64,000 nt of DNA from Saururus chinensis (GCA_035235625.1 CP141144.1:42592014-42656013); one strand, 5' to 3'; counted from the stretch's first letter, positions 1 to 12,530 are shown. Program-made: numbers and translations. The notes: generated by a model not told the origin, from the sequence alone.

Positions 1-290
1 AGCGATAATGACCTTGGTGGTGAAAATAGTAATAGTAATAGTAATAATGGTAGTAGTGGTAGTAAAAATAGAGGGAGAAATAGTGGTAACAATAGTTATA
101 GTGGCAGTGAAGGTAATGGTGGTAGTGAAGATAATTGTAGTGATGACAGGGGTAGTGTTAACGATAGTAGTGGTAATGGTAGTAGTAACGGTTGTGGTAG
201 GAGAGGTGGCAGCAGTAGTTATAGTAGTGGTGGTAATGATAGTGGTATCAGTGATGATACTAGTGATAGTGACAAGGTCGATATTAAAAT
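1..290. repeat. degenerate GTR/TAR trinucleotide repeat
   Basis: A run of imperfect three-base units such as agt, ggt and aat fills the first 290 bases. It stays open in one frame on the plus strand and gives a valine-rich low-complexity peptide. That is expected of a trinucleotide repeat without stop codons and is not evidence of a gene. The left end lies outside the window. Confidence 0.85.
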
Positions 291-503
291 ATTAAAGGGA
301 CATGTCTTTGGTAAATAGATTTTCTTCTCAAATCTATCGTATAAAAGGTTAAAAGTTTTGGGGCTAATTTTCTATCAATTTTCTCCTAGTTTCTATTTTT
401 ACCAATTTTAGACGATTGAACACAAGGATTAATTGAAGACAAGGTAATATTTTATATTATAAAGGATCAGAAGAATTATATATGTGGTCTTGGAAAAGGT
501 GAG

Positions 504-796
504 ATGGCCCCAATGTCCTCATCAAGACAGGACATATCTTTGCAGCTAGAACATGCTACTCAAAGAGCCCAAATGACAGAAAGGTTAGCTTCTGAAACAT
601 AACTTATGATTGAAGAATATAAGGAACATCTTAAACATCAAGAAAGTCAAATTGAAGAACAATAAAGACAAATTCAGGAGCAACAGTCTCATATGTAGCA
701 ACAACAATTGTAAGTGCAACAACAACAAAGGCAAATTGACATGCTAGCAACATTCATGAGAGAGGAACATTACAAGTTGCTAATGCTAATGTAAAG
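504..796 (+). pseudogene. broken coiled-coil ORF, perhaps the C-terminal tail of a transposase
   Basis: From the ATG at 504 one frame gives a Gln/Glu/Arg-rich helix-forming peptide (starts MAPMSSSRQDISLQLEHA, later QQQQRQIDMLATFMREEH). In-frame stops interrupt it, the first after about 32 codons, with several more in the Gln-rich part. Similar Gln-rich coiled-coil tails are common at the C-terminus of proteins encoded by plant CACTA elements, and CACTA-like subterminal DNA lies at 4.8-5.2 kb. The link between the two is inference. It could also be a piece of an unrelated coiled-coil gene. Confidence 0.35.
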
Positions 797-2031
797 CTTA
801 GTCCTAAGCTCAATCGTCAATGACTTTAATAGATTTGAGAAAGTCTTTGTTTGCTCAACCCTACATAAAATGATATAGGTTATGCCTACTTTTGCTTGGT
901 TATGGGAAAATTATATAATTATTACAGTTTTTATTGCAGACAGAACAGTAGATGTTGAAGGTTCGTCTAGATAGACAAGTGGTCTAACATGTATGAATTA
1001 GGTTTTCTATTGGCGCCAATATTTGAACTAAATATGAAAGTTTTGGATTCTCTTCCTCGGACATTTTTAGTAATTAATTGCATTTTCAATGTAGTAATTA
1101 TCAATATTTTTGGTTATTACTATGCGTATGAAGGCAGATTGTATTAAATTATCTTGTGTCCTGAGAAATAAATTTTGCCTCCTTTGTTCTGTTTTAAAGG
1201 ACTACAGTTTGCCTGAGATATCATCCCAATGTTTATGCCTCCAAGTGTTCTTTGGGCATCGAGTTTGGTTTATTGTACTACGCCTTTTCTAATTCATATT
1301 ATTGTATACTATTAGATAAGTTTTTTGGCAAATTAAGTATTATAATTCATAGGAGTAGAATATGATAATCAAATGCAAGCAATTTGAAACCAAGGCTGCT
1401 CATCTTGTAGACACAACAAACCAAGTGGGCCACTTCCCTCTCTGTTTTGAGTAAATTATGCATTGATTTGCATTGATTTATAGGTTTCTGTCTTTCTGCA
1501 AAGGTCTTGACTACTATTGACAATTTCAATATATGTTCAATTGCTGTAGAACTCCATCATATTGCATATCCCTTCGTTTAGCTAAATCCTATGAATCTTG
1601 GAGAGACAAGGCCAATCGGAGTTCCTCTCGCTAATATTTCTATTCACAAGGCCACATTCTCTTTCCATGATTCTGCTTACGTAAAGGCATTTCTTGGAAT
1701 CAAGGTAAGTATTTTAATGCCATAGCTTTTGGCAGTATGTGCATTGGGTATTGCACCATTAATTTGATCTATGAGCTATAGTTTTAGTTTGTGCCGGTGC
1801 TACTATAGCTAGTGACCTTTCACTTTAGAGAAGTGAAACTTTTGTTCCTAGAGTGTTTCATGCCAAATTTTAGGTTACCAGTTAGTATTTTTAAGGAGGA
1901 ATACAAATTTTAGATACAAAATCGTTCTCTTATTGCAGGGGGTTTAATTCTGAATGGGTGACTTTACAGTTTAGTTCACCAAACCCATCAAATGATGACT
2001 GGATTGGGGTTTTCTCCCCTGGCAATCTCAG

Positions 2032-3907
2032 GTACTCTGAGAGATGTTGTTCATCATCTATTCGAGATCTTAATGGCAATCTTACATTTCAGAGTGACAG
2101 GAGTTTCTATCATAATGATGCAGGTGGGACTTATTCATACTATTTTACAAAACCAGAGAAAGCACATTGGTATGAGTTCAGCTGGCGTTAAGTCTGTAAG
2201 AGTTCGGCTGGTCTTGATCTTTGACAATCTTCTGCTAAATTTCGTACCTAGATCATATAGATTGGATGAGGATTGGCGCATTCTTTTTTGACTTCCCCGT
2301 TGCATTCCCGACTGAACACTTGTCACTGCCGGCAAAAATCCCACAAGAGAGAACGAGGAGAGGGAGAGAAACGAGGCCTGAAACTTGAAAAATATAAAAA
2401 CCACTATATGATTGATATTTCTGTAAACAATAACTGTTATCAGTAGACCACTAGAACTTGAATATTGACCAGAACCTCAAATGATACTTCATTTCTTCAT
2501 ATTTACAACTAGTTCGATGCCCGGTGTGCAATCTCGACACTGTGAAGGTGATTCCAAATTGACAGACTGCATCCGATACTATCCTCTACTGTTTCACCTT
2601 TATTTGCAGTCTTTTTTGTGTTTTGCACTCTCATTAATCTGTTCGTTTCCCATTATACATATTTGTCGATTCTGGTGAGTTAGGTAGCATGCAAACACTG
2701 GATCCTAGACATTTCGATCCGTTCCTTCGTGAAGACGACATGAACGGGACCTGGGACTACGAAGAACTGGGTTCCCGCAAAGTTCAGAAGCAATGCACCG
2801 CAGCCACTGCTGGCATTTTTTATGCCAAATACGTCAGATGTTCCTCTGCTTCCTGTACTACCCCAGCCTCCTTCCCATCTACAACTAAATAATTAATTAA
2901 TTAATCTCTTGGATTTCATTCTCTTCTTGTCTTAATGGAGTCCTTTAGTCCTCCGCAGAGACATTTCAGTTCTTTTAACTCTGGCCATCTTCTGAAGACA
3001 TTCTGGACCTCCAGACATGGGTAAGTAAACCCGACGACTGGCAGCCAAAGTCCTGAATAGCTCTCCATGCATTTGCGGTGAACACCAATCTGCAGCAAAA
3101 CGAAGGTTAGATGAGAAGTCCTATCTCTGCAAATGAGTTCAAGAAGCATCGTGACCTCTGTTTCCTGCCAGCATGTCAACTGTTTCCTGTGTTTGGTTGA
3201 AGGGCTTTACTTGAAATACCAAGCGGTAAGGAATGCTCATAACTTTCCCTTTCAGTTATACGAAAATTTTTTGTTTTGCAGTATCAGTTTGCTAATTACT
3301 CCAGTCTGGACTACAAAAATAATGGGATTGGATGGTTGAAGCTTCAATTGACAAATCAAATGGCTGATTTTTCTTTTCCGTTATTCTTCAATTGATAAAT
3401 CAAATCGCCAATTCTCTGTAGATGTTGGTCCATTAGTCCTCAGAGAGAGGGATAAGATAAGTTCAAAATACCTTATCTAAATATATTGCCCACAAAATAG
3501 TTGCATGCTCCTCTGCTGTAAAATCATTATTGGGCAGCTGAGAAAAGACTAATATCAATCTAGTAGTGTTGAAATGAGTGAAATGGGAGGGAGTGGCTTC
3601 AGAAGGATTCTTCAAGAACCTATGAGTAATCGAATTGGCAATAAGGTTTAGATAGTTGATTTGAGCGGAGTAATAATTAGATGCTAGCAACAACTATATA
3701 TGTGGGTGAGGTCAATAAGCTGGTCAGAAGTGATCTGATCGATGACTGCTGTGAACTTCATATGCCTGGAACTAAGGAGAAGATTTTTGTTACCGACCCT
3801 ATATAACTCTGCCAAGATGATGCCTTGTCATGATTATGATGACGCTTTCTTGTGGTGTTTATTTGTTATAATTGATAAATTTAATATTAAATTTTGCTCA
3901 ATTGCAG
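2032..3907. other. unassigned DNA inside the phosphatase pseudogene
   Basis: This stretch separates recognisable phosphatase pieces. It holds a short plus-strand frame at 2689-2892 (67 codons, containing FDPFLREDDMNGTWDYEELG) that looks protein-like but that I do not recognise. The open frame of piece 2 also runs on to 2191 (YSERCCSSSIRDLNG..) without family similarity that I can see. It may be intron, inserted DNA or exons of another captured gene. I see no terminal repeats or target duplication that would define an insertion. Confidence 0.3.
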
Positions 3908-4169
3908 CCAAAATTGATTGCAGTCTCAAAAGAGTTACTTTTGTTAATCTGAAAGCACCTCGTTATCCTCTATTGGCCCAAGAAAAATCATAAAATGAAG
4001 TGAGCTCTCCTTCACCTTTTTTATTTGTGACGACTATCTTCATTCACTGAAATAATTTAACACGTGATGATGGTTAAATTTCATATTTACTGAATATAAT
4101 GGAAATAATTGGAAAGCCAAAAAGATATTAACATGTGAACTATCAATTTAACTTTTCTGTAATAACTAG

Positions 4170-4360
4170 ATGGCAGTCACTTGGACAAATGGATATAAGT
4201 ATTGCTGAGGGTGAACCTTTTGTAGGATAGGGTCCAATAGGAGAAGCTCTAGTCACTAGGACAAGTGGATATAGTATTGCTAAGGCTGAATCTTTTGGCA
4301 GTCACTTGGACAAGTAGATATGGTATTGCTGAGGCTGAACCTTTTGGCAGTCACTTGGAC
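4170..4360 (+). repeat. partial tandem copies of a phosphatase exon fragment
   Basis: The segment encoding a VTWTSGY..AEPF-like peptide recurs with starts near 4172, 4250, 4298 and 4347. The last steps are about 48-49 bp, and the first is longer because it keeps extra exon sequence. Copies differ by point changes and small indels and none keeps the frame. This is a local tandem duplication after, or along with, loss of function. Confidence 0.7.
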
Positions 4361-4797
4361 ATACAAGCTATCAGATGGCCGAAGGAATAAGCCACTTTGG
4401 AAGCAGGTATGGTACATGATATTTAATAGAAATCGACACAAAAAATTCTGCTTGCTGCCATTCTTCCCTTGTTATAGCTTGATAAGCATTTGCTATTGTT
4501 GCCTGATATATTGCTAATCTTGTTTTATCCAAGGAACTAAGTTGTGTAGAAGAGGAGCTAATCTTTTAGGAACCACAACAAACTTTATCTAGACTTACTT
4601 TAGATTTTATTATTGTTGTGGGCATTAGGAAACTAAAATTGTCCTAAGAAAGGATTTTAATTGTATTCGAGAGGTGATTATATGGATATATTAAGAATTA
4701 CCAATGCAATTTATATTTCTATTTAGTGTATCATTATAATTTCTTGTAATTAGCTATATATTTTTTACTATGAGTTTCAATATTTAATAATTTTCTT
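4361..4797. other. AT-rich spacer, no recognised gene
   Basis: No family-level similarity is visible. A 65-codon plus-strand frame ending at 4517 begins in the phosphatase repeat and has no independent support. Confidence 0.5.
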
Positions 4798-5158
4798 ATT
4801 AGCGACGCCCATTCAGCATCACTAATAGTCATTTTTTTAAAAAAAATATTAGAGACACTCAATAAACTTCGCTGCTAATCATATTAGCGATGTTTTTAAA
4901 CAAACATCGCTAATGCATACGTTTGGCAAAAACCATAGTATTAGTGATGTTTGTTTGAAAACATCGCTAATACATATATTAGTAATGTCATTATATTTTG
5001 AACATTGCTAATACCTATATTATTAGTGATGTTAATATAGTAATTATTAATGGTGAAAAGTAAGTCGTTGCTAAAACTACTTATCACAACAAACAAAATG
5101 TGTTGCTAATATAATTAGCGGTGCAAAAAGAAAACGTCTCAAAAAGGTTATTTTAGTG
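4798..5158 (+). mobile_element. CACTA (En/Spm)-type subterminal region with right terminus
   Basis: Many copies of a TTAGCGATG-like word occur in both orientations. They include the near-perfect palindromes 4883-4914 (attagcgatgttt..acatcgctaat) and 4941-4972, plus further copies at 4800, 5030 and 5115. Dense short subterminal motifs in both orientations are typical of plant CACTA elements, where the transposase binds. The block ends at TTTTAGTG (5151-5158), which has the inverted CACTA form expected at a right end. I found no matching left end in the window, so the element is truncated or begins outside. Confidence 0.55.
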
Positions 5159-5733
5159 ATTCACATTTTTCCGTTGTCATTTAGCAATAGCAACTAAGTT
5201 ATTTGCTCAGCTTGTTATGATGCTTAAAAGCTTCGCTAATGCCCTTATTTGTTGGAGTGTCTTCCATATATGTAGTCATGGAACAAGAAATCTCCATTTG
5301 TGTTTGCAACTATCCTTGAATGGTATGTGTTTGTGCTTGCATAGCTGTGTCATTCCTTGGAACATGTCCATCATTTCATTCGGAGTCATTGTATGTCTAG
5401 ATGTTGCAACTCATGATGATGAAGCTTTCGGATTGCCCCCTTAATTGACCGGCCGTACTCCTCTAGCCATGTTTGGGGTAGCTAATTCAATGACATTAGT
5501 GGTTGATGGGTCTCAAGCCCTCTCCAGCCTGCCTTACCCAATTCAAGGCACTCAAATGTCATCACAATTTGCAGATCATAAGTAACATAGGTTACTACCT
5601 CTACCCATGTCCATTCAAACTATTCAACATTAGTATCACATCATGATTTTAGATATATTGATAAATTAACCTTGTCTCTAATACTAAGTTGTCACACCTC
5701 AAAAAATTTTAAATTTATTTTTGAAAAGATCGT

Positions 5734-5738
<5 letters not shown>
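5159..5738. other. non-coding, with a possible primer-binding site and LTR edge
   Basis: No gene is recognisable; a 75-codon frame at 5217-5444 has no support. At about 5678-5703 the plus strand reads taatactaagttgtcacacc. On the minus strand this resembles an LTR ending in TGTGACA followed by a degenerate initiator-Met-type primer site. The same arrangement is clearer at 39415-39440. If real, an old minus-strand LTR starts near 5693 and runs rightwards, but its other end is not visible. Confidence 0.3.
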
Positions 5739-5830
<92 letters not shown>

Positions 5831-5858
5831 ATATGTATGTATGTGTGTGTGTGTGTGT
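5739..5858. repeat. AT microsatellite with TATG and TG tail
   Basis: About 80 bases of uninterrupted AT dinucleotide (5739-5818) pass into TATG units and then TG units up to 5858. It is open on both strands (Tyr-Ile repeat), which has no coding meaning. Length variation between individuals is likely. Confidence 0.95.
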
Positions 5859-8728
5859 GGGGTACTAAAAATCTATTTTTTCTTACCTCAATTATGAGTA
5901 TCACACATTAAATATGCATATAACATATAAATATAACAATAATTCAAATTCAAAGTATGATCAACATATAATCAACTAATTAGCAAATGATTGATATTTA
6001 CTAACCTTTTGGGAACCCTTAGGATGCGGCTTCCACAACACCCCCAGACACGCCCTATTATGCCTCCAATCAATTGAATCAAAGGGGGACAAATTTACCA
6101 TTTTTTATGTACATTTATGATTAAGATTGCCACGACCCTTTTACATGGAAGAGTGGAGAGATCAGCCCACGTAAGCCTCTATCCTCTCCTTGGCAACAAG
6201 GAAGCAAGGGAGAGATCAAAGGGGGTGGTGGGCTCAATCCTCAAGGGTAGCCACGGCCAGCCCAAGGAGAAAGGAGAGGGAGGTGGCTACTCCAAGGTGA
6301 GAGAGAGGGAGAGATTGGGGGGGGGGGGGGGGTTGGTTAGACTCCTTCCTACTAAGATAATCTTGGGCTTAAGGCCCATATGGACCCTCTAAGGCGGGTT
6401 TATCATGTAGTGTTTTGATCATGGTTATTGGCTCAACCCTATGAGCCCATGGAGGGTTAGCATACCCCTCATGGCCATGCCCATGGCGGACGCTGACCCC
6501 TAGAGTAGTCACATGGTTCTCACAAAAGTTGTGCACAAGTCCTTATTTACGTGTACCGATTCACCTAATTCTCCAAGTTAGGCCAATATCAGCCAAACCT
6601 CAAGACAATAACTTTTTTTGTTATTTGTAAAAAGTGTACTGTGAAGGAAAGAAAAAAAAATTGTTTCTAATGCAGTGAGTGCATCGAATAATGATTCATC
6701 ATCCCTAGGGGAATTGAGAATGATATCAGATAGACAAATTGTTGTACTTGGTCAATATATATAATTCTCATGGTGGTAAAGAACATTAAAGCCAAGGTCG
6801 CCTATCTTCACACCCCTCAATTTGGCTAAGTTTTTAGTACGGGGAGCACCGTGCCATTTTCTAAGATCAAAGGTACTAGGATGAATGTTTAATAAAGGAA
6901 TCCATTATGAGAATGAAACCCAAAAAATTACCAGCAATTTGTTGGTCTGAATAGGTCTTTTTTTCATCAAACACTAGAGATGAACAATAGATAATATACT
7001 ATAGAATCATCAAGCCGGGTGAAGATAACAAAATTGAAAGCCAACCCAAATTCAGGCACTATTGTCAATCTCATTGGACAGGAAGATAAGTTTTGCAACA
7101 TCCCAAATGATAATTGATGAACAATTAAATCAAGATTAGTGGAACAACACAAGCCACACCCATGTCCACAATCGCAAATCACAACAAGAAGAAACATTCA
7201 AGCCTCAGAGCCCTCTTGTTAGAATATATAAGGGCGTGTATATTATAATTGTCATATTTCGATAAACAAAACTATGTAAAAACTTCATGTAACGTTGTTA
7301 GTCATAAAGTCTGATTAGATTAATATTGTGGTCGAGTTAAGTTTAGAATTGAAGAACTTAAAAAATAGAAGCAGACGTGTTCTAAAAATTTTTAGTGTTA
7401 AAGACTACATTGAGTATCAAAGCTCAAAGGTATATTATACATTCACATAGACAAATTACTTAGATTTAAGTAGAAATCATCCTTAGAAGTAATTTTGAGA
7501 GTTTTACAAAAAGAGGTAAAAAATCTCAAAAATTGTTCTTTAAAGATCGATCACTTGTTGATAAAATAGTTGTCTAGTTTATGATTCCATAATAGAGTCT
7601 TCAGCTTGGCTTCCTTTAACCCTAGTCAACTTGAGACTCTACTAAAGGCCTAGACTTTGATAAAATAGAAGGACACGAAACCATTATTTGAGAGGGGAAA
7701 GGGGAGAGACTTTGTCTAGAGTTTTCCTAGATTCACTATAGATTTGGGAGAAAATTCTTATGGGTGAATGATCATGAGTGAATGTATGACTACTTTACGC
7801 AATCTTGAGGAAGTGCACAAATTCTTCACCAAGGGGGGATTGAAGAAACTCAAAGGAGAATCAATAATTTAAGAAGACATTTTTTATGAAGGAATTAGAA
7901 AAAATGAAGACAAAATATGAAGAGGGAAAACTTCAAAGATTCTAGAGAATCTTGAAGGCCAATAAAAATAAAGAGAACTGAATAAAGAAAAGACATTTTT
8001 ATCTGTGTCAAGTCAAGAGGTTGATTGGTTATTCTTTGGTTTTGTAAGTTCTTGCACTTGCTAGTGCATTTATTTGGTCTTGTGAGGCCGCTACAATTTT
8101 TTACCTAGTTGGGGCTTTTTACGTAAAAAATTATTGTGATAATATTTACATGGATTGCTTGGTAGATTCATTAGAGATTAAGATTAAATGTTTGATTAAG
8201 TTTCGGCTATACAAAAATCATGTGTTGTTGAAATGAGATCATATCTTATAGTCTTTATCTTCGTAAAAAAATCAAATTAGGGGCAATATGGTAATTTGTT
8301 AAGTTATTAGACATATATTAAAATTTTGCTCTACTATTAATTCTCAACGTTAAACACAAGTAATGACATATCAAAACACATGCAAGCCGGTCAATAGCAA
8401 GAGCAAGATACTTATCAATAACAAAAGAGACTATCATTAACTCCAATATATAATGAACATTTTTCTAAAATGTATCTGCACCCCAACAATTCCCTCAATA
8501 CCATATTTCTCATTTACCCCTTAAACTCTTAAAAATTTATCATATATACTCCACAATATATAATTTTTTTCCCTACCCCAATCTACCAATTTCTCCCTCT
8601 TTTGCCTACTTCGGCATCGGCTCTTGTGATCTCCTCCTTGCCTTCTTTCTTTCCCTTCTCATCACCCTCTCCCCCTCTGGCCAGGCTACTACCATGAATT
8701 GGCTCATAGCCCCCCTAGCCACATAGGG
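5859..8728. other. non-coding repeat-like DNA; possible old LTR at 7218-8216
   Basis: No protein-like frame stands out; the 91-codon frame at 6117-6392 is low complexity and includes a run of 16 G at 6317-6332. A stretch beginning TGTTAGAATATATAAGG at 7218 and containing gggctttttacgtaaaaaatt near 8111 has the flavour of a Copia-type LTR. No target duplication or second LTR is visible, so this is a weak guess. Pyrimidine-rich DNA at 8580-8700 leads into the next element. Confidence 0.35.
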
Positions 8729-11700
8729 TGTCACGCCCCGGCGCTGCCTGACCTGAGCCAAACCCAGTCCAGGGGCCGGTCATACGCACGGGGGCGACAA
8801 GGTTGAAATTGAAGAACGGTTTAGCAAAAGACTTGTACCCTATTTACAGGTGATCTCATCACAATTATGGAGTACGCACATCACTTGAGCAAGAGTAAAA
8901 GAGTAGAAGAGAAAGAGTTTTACTTTGACTCTAAAGTAGTAATAGTCTCACACCCACATGCTTAATTAAACCATAGCCCACTCTAGGCTCAAAATAGGTC
9001 TTAAGCAACATAATGTAAAACGTAGCATAAATCAAAATGAGAACCATACACAAAGGTTCTAAACATAAAGCATAAACCAAGGGAAATAAGTCACATAAGA
9101 GTCTCCACGATCACATCCAAGTCGTCTCCAATCTTTCCTCAAAGAGAGGATCTGAAACATCTGCATGTCGTGCCATGCAGCCCCAAAGCAAAACACAAAA
9201 AGAGGGGTGAGTTTGACAAACTCAGCAATAGTTTTTAATATATCTATCAACATCAAAAATACGATAGCATAGCAATAATTATTTAGATCAAAGATTGATA
9301 AGACGTGTCATTTTCTAATCTCTAAACCTGCATCATAGTGCATAAATCACATAGTGCCATTCATATAAACCTGCATGAAATGTATCTCTATCATACATAT
9401 CCAACCATGCATCACATTGTATCAACTTGCATGAAATGTATCTCTAACATACACATCAAATCATGCCTCAACATCATGTCATCCTGCATGAGATGTATCT
9501 CTAACATACATGTCCAACTATGCATCACATCATATCAACCTGCATGAAATATATCTCTAACATACATATCCAATCATGCATCACATCATATACACCTGCA
9601 TGAAATATATCTCTAACATACATATTCAATCATGCATCACATCATATTAAGCATACCTCCATCAAGGAGTAATCACAATTTAGTGTCACGAAGACGGGAA
9701 CATAGACAAGGTTACGAAGACGTGTCATGGTTCAAAATTCTACACAAGAATTTATGAAGTTCAGGGTTGTCAATCCTTAAGGCTGCTCACCCTAGACAAT
9801 CCTGGCCAAGGATGTCCCATTCTCACGAAGAGAACCTAGAGCAGGGGTGTTCAATTTCGGACATCTTCTGCGATGGGGAAGAACCTGGGTTTCCACACAA
9901 GAAAGCCTTGAACACAAGGTAGCTGGTGCACGGAGCATACCATACTGGATTCTCAGGGTCCAGGAGACAATAATATTCTCAAATCGCAGGACAAGTATGT
10001 AACTAGTCCCCCACATAAGTTCACTTAGCTAGACTCAACCCGGGGAGCACTCTTGTTCCACACAGGAACTCAAATCAAAACATGTCCTTTCGGACCAAGC
10101 AAGTGTCGATTAAGCCACGACCGATTGATCCAGCACGCAATTTCACTACATTGCATCCAATTGATCAAATTCGACTAATCTCGAGAAAACCTCAATTGAA
10201 ATTCATTTTCATGATGCATGCAACATGCTACATCTGTGGGCAAGGTAGACATGAATCCTAATTCATGCTAAGTGCTCTCATCAGCCCCTCATGCATCATT
10301 CCTAATCATAATACCAATCCTCATCATCATCATTAAATCCCCACATGTGTGTGTACCTAATAGAAGCACTTTGCTCAATGCATATCAACATGCTTGAAAT
10401 TAACTTGCTACCACACTACACATGTACATTAACATCTAATCATGAATTCCAGCGGAAATCATAAAAGAAGAGTCGCTAAAATCATAGCTCAAATCAAAGC
10501 TTAACCACAAGCTAACTACATATAAGATCATTCACTTCATCCTTAAGCCATGACATCTACTAACATCCACACATCAATTAACCACATCCTAACATGGCAT
10601 ATCAGTCCATAGTATGTTGTAGCTCTACTGAAAATACACCTAATCATAGAGAATCAACCATTCATAACTTCAAGATGATAATTCCAACATCATATAACCA
10701 ACCACAAGTCATTCCACATAACTCTAAATATATATACCACAACTTCTAACATCAATAGAATGCTCTTCAAGTAGCTTATTATAGATCAAAATACTCCACA
10801 TAAACATAAAAATGATATTTTGAAGTAGATATGTCGAAATAAACATAATACATAAAATTGTCAATTTCTGCAGTGTAGCCGTTCGAATGCCCTGCAGGGC
10901 TGTTCTAACGGCTAAACAGGAAAAATGCCAAAATTGTAGTGTTTCCGTTTGAATGCCTGCAAGGCCGTTCTAACGCCAACACAGTAGTTTTGACCTTCTT
11001 CTTCATTTTGAATTTTTAAACCGAAACACCATGAAAATACCTTCAAATCTTCATCCACGGTACCAAACATTAACAAAAACTCATAAAACCTTCTAGAACA
11101 CTAATCTATATCATTCTAAGATAAAACCCTAAGAAATCAGGATTAAAGATTACCATTTACTAATCATGCCATTAAAGCACTAAATCAAGTAAATCCATTC
11201 AAAATAAACCACAAAATTAAGAGTTTAACCATAGAAAAACTGAAATTTCGAAAGTCCATTACCTTATCCCTTGATTAGGTTCAGATTTGATGGTCACCCT
11301 TCTTGAAAACCTTCCAAAGACATAGAGTTTAAATTAAACTCCATTAAAAACCAATTTAACATAGAAAACCCTAATTAAAAACTTAGATCTAGGGCTTGTT
11401 GAGCATAAAAATTGGATTTTTAGATCTAGAGTTTGAAGTAAACATTGAAATCAGTAGTTTGGATGCTTAAAAATGAATCAAAACAAAGAAAAAATAGTAG
11501 ATCTAGAAGGGTTTTAAGAAAAGAGCTAGGATTAGGGCTTAATTAGAGAATGATCACCTTAAACACCTTCTATTCCGGACCTAAATGGGGATTAGGCCTA
11601 ACCTCTCCTCCTCAGCTTATTCCCAAATTGGGGAAATGGCTCAGGTTTTCCTTTACAGTAAGTCTTGGGGTGTGTTTGTGTAAGTTGTAGGGTGTAGGGT

Positions 11701-12075
11701 GTAAATAGAAAAATAGGCTAAAAATGAGTAATTTGGCTAATTGAGCACTAAATCGACCTGAGAAAATTCTAAAATTTTTTGTAGAGTCTTAGGTTGATGT
11801 CTGGGTTAGTTTGACACAAAAACTCAAATTTCGACGGTGGGGCCCACAGGGGGCCCCGCCAAACCCTAATTTTCGGGAAAATAGTAAAAATTCCAAAAAA
11901 TCCTAAAAATTCACATTTGACTTGAAACCACTAATTGTAAAGTTGATTTTGATTAAAACTATCAAAAATACCATTTATTTACGAAACCACAGAATTAATA
12001 ATAAAAACAAGTTAACCATGCATTAACCGATAATTAAACGAAACAAAAACTAGTTTAGAATTGAGAGTCCTTACA
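8729..12075 (-). mobile_element. solo LTR (about 3.35 kb) of a long-LTR retrotransposon
   Basis: The segment begins TGTCACGCCCCGG and ends GAGAGTCCTTACA. It is flanked by a perfect 5-bp duplication TAGGG (8724-8728 and 12076-12080), the mark of an LTR-retrotransposon integration. Read on the minus strand it starts TGTAAGGAC and ends GGGGCGTGACA, close to the ends of the other long LTRs here (TGTAATRTCC .. GTNACA). No internal domain, primer site or second LTR lies between the duplications. So this is a solo LTR left by recombination between two LTRs. It contains a 56-bp tandem array. Confidence 0.85.
9369..9655. repeat. tandem array, about 56-bp unit, five copies
   Basis: The phrase cctgcatgaaat.tatctcta recurs near 9370, 9427, 9484, 9539 and 9595, spaced 55-57 bp. 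Each copy carries acatac and catgcatcacatcat. The copies are diverged minisatellite units inside the solo LTR. They are not CRISPR: there are no unique spacers between conserved repeats. Confidence 0.85.
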
Positions 12076-12125
12076 TAGGGCTTGGCCAAGCAGCCTCTAG
12101 CCCCAGACTCTAGCCATCTTTTTTA

Positions 12126-12187
12126 GACCAGGGTGAGAGAAAGGCGGGAAGGGGCTCGGCAAGGGTGGAGCAAAGAAGCACTAGAAG
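12126..12187 (+). pseudogene. histone H4 pseudogene, 5' part
   Basis: From about 12139 one frame reads KGGKGLGKGGAKKH, a stop, then K. This is the N-terminal tail of histone H4, the most conserved core histone. A frameshift lies just before (around GGT at 12132) and a TAG replaces an arginine codon of the tail. The pseudogene is cut after AGAAG at 12187 by a solo LTR and resumes at 15522 in the same reading frame. No intron is present in the coding part, which fits either a decayed gene or a processed copy. Confidence 0.85.
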
Positions 12188-12522
12188 TGTAATATCCCTA
12201 ATTTTCCCAAGTTTCAAAATTTAAATACGTGGAAATTATGGTATTTGACCTATTGACATTTTTATTAGAATAACTTTCTCCCTAGATAGAATCTGGGGTT
12301 AAAGCTAATTCCATTAGAAAGTAGACAGAAATAGCTTCGAAACGCCACCAAGAACGCATGAATCGGAGTCCGAATGAGGGAGATACGACTATTTGAAGTT
12401 TACCCAAATTAAACGCACAAACTGCCCGTTTAAGTTGCGATACGGGCCCGATTAATTACTGTTCCGAAATTGGGTTTTTGAGACCTAATTTCTCATGGGA
12501 TTAAGAGACATAATCCTATGCC

Positions 12523-12530
12523 TATAAAAG
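12523..12530 (+). promoter_or_regulatory. TATA-like box of the solo LTR
   Basis: tataaaag lies about 335 bp inside the LTR, where a U3 promoter would be expected, with a purine-rich transcribed-looking stretch after it. The position fits; activity is unknown. Confidence 0.4.

Larger units (their letters stand above)
1591..4360 (+). pseudogene. purple acid phosphatase-like pseudogene (N-terminal part)
   Basis: Fragments in order match the N-terminal, non-catalytic part of plant purple acid phosphatases (metallophosphoesterases, usually secreted). Exon-like piece 1 is 1591-1704 (..ISIHKATFSFHDSAYVKA..), ending at a GTAAGT donor. Piece 2 is 1939-2031 (..EWVTLQFSSPNPSNDDWIGVFSP..), after a CAG acceptor and followed by GT. 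Piece 3 is 3908-3999 (PKLIAV, then after a one-base frameshift VTFVNLKAPRYPLLAQEKS, then a TAA). Piece 4 starts at 4170 (MAVTWTNGY) and changes frame again. The metallophosphatase domain with its metal ligands is absent, and DNA between 2032 and 3907 does not match the family. The frameshifts, the stop and the missing catalytic domain make this a dead copy. Family call fairly sure; exon limits approximate. Confidence 0.75.

Noticed and set aside
5672..5911. Tyr-Ile repeat ORFs on both strands
   Set aside because: AT microsatellite.
7218..8216. Possible Copia-type LTR
   Set aside because: The start and an internal word look right, but there is no target duplication, partner LTR or primer site. 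Kept only as a remark in the gap entry.
9369..9655. CRISPR-like regular repeats
   Set aside because: The whole 56-bp unit is repeated, with no unique spacers. The same holds for the 35-bp array at 55340-55480, and the setting is a plant nuclear genome.
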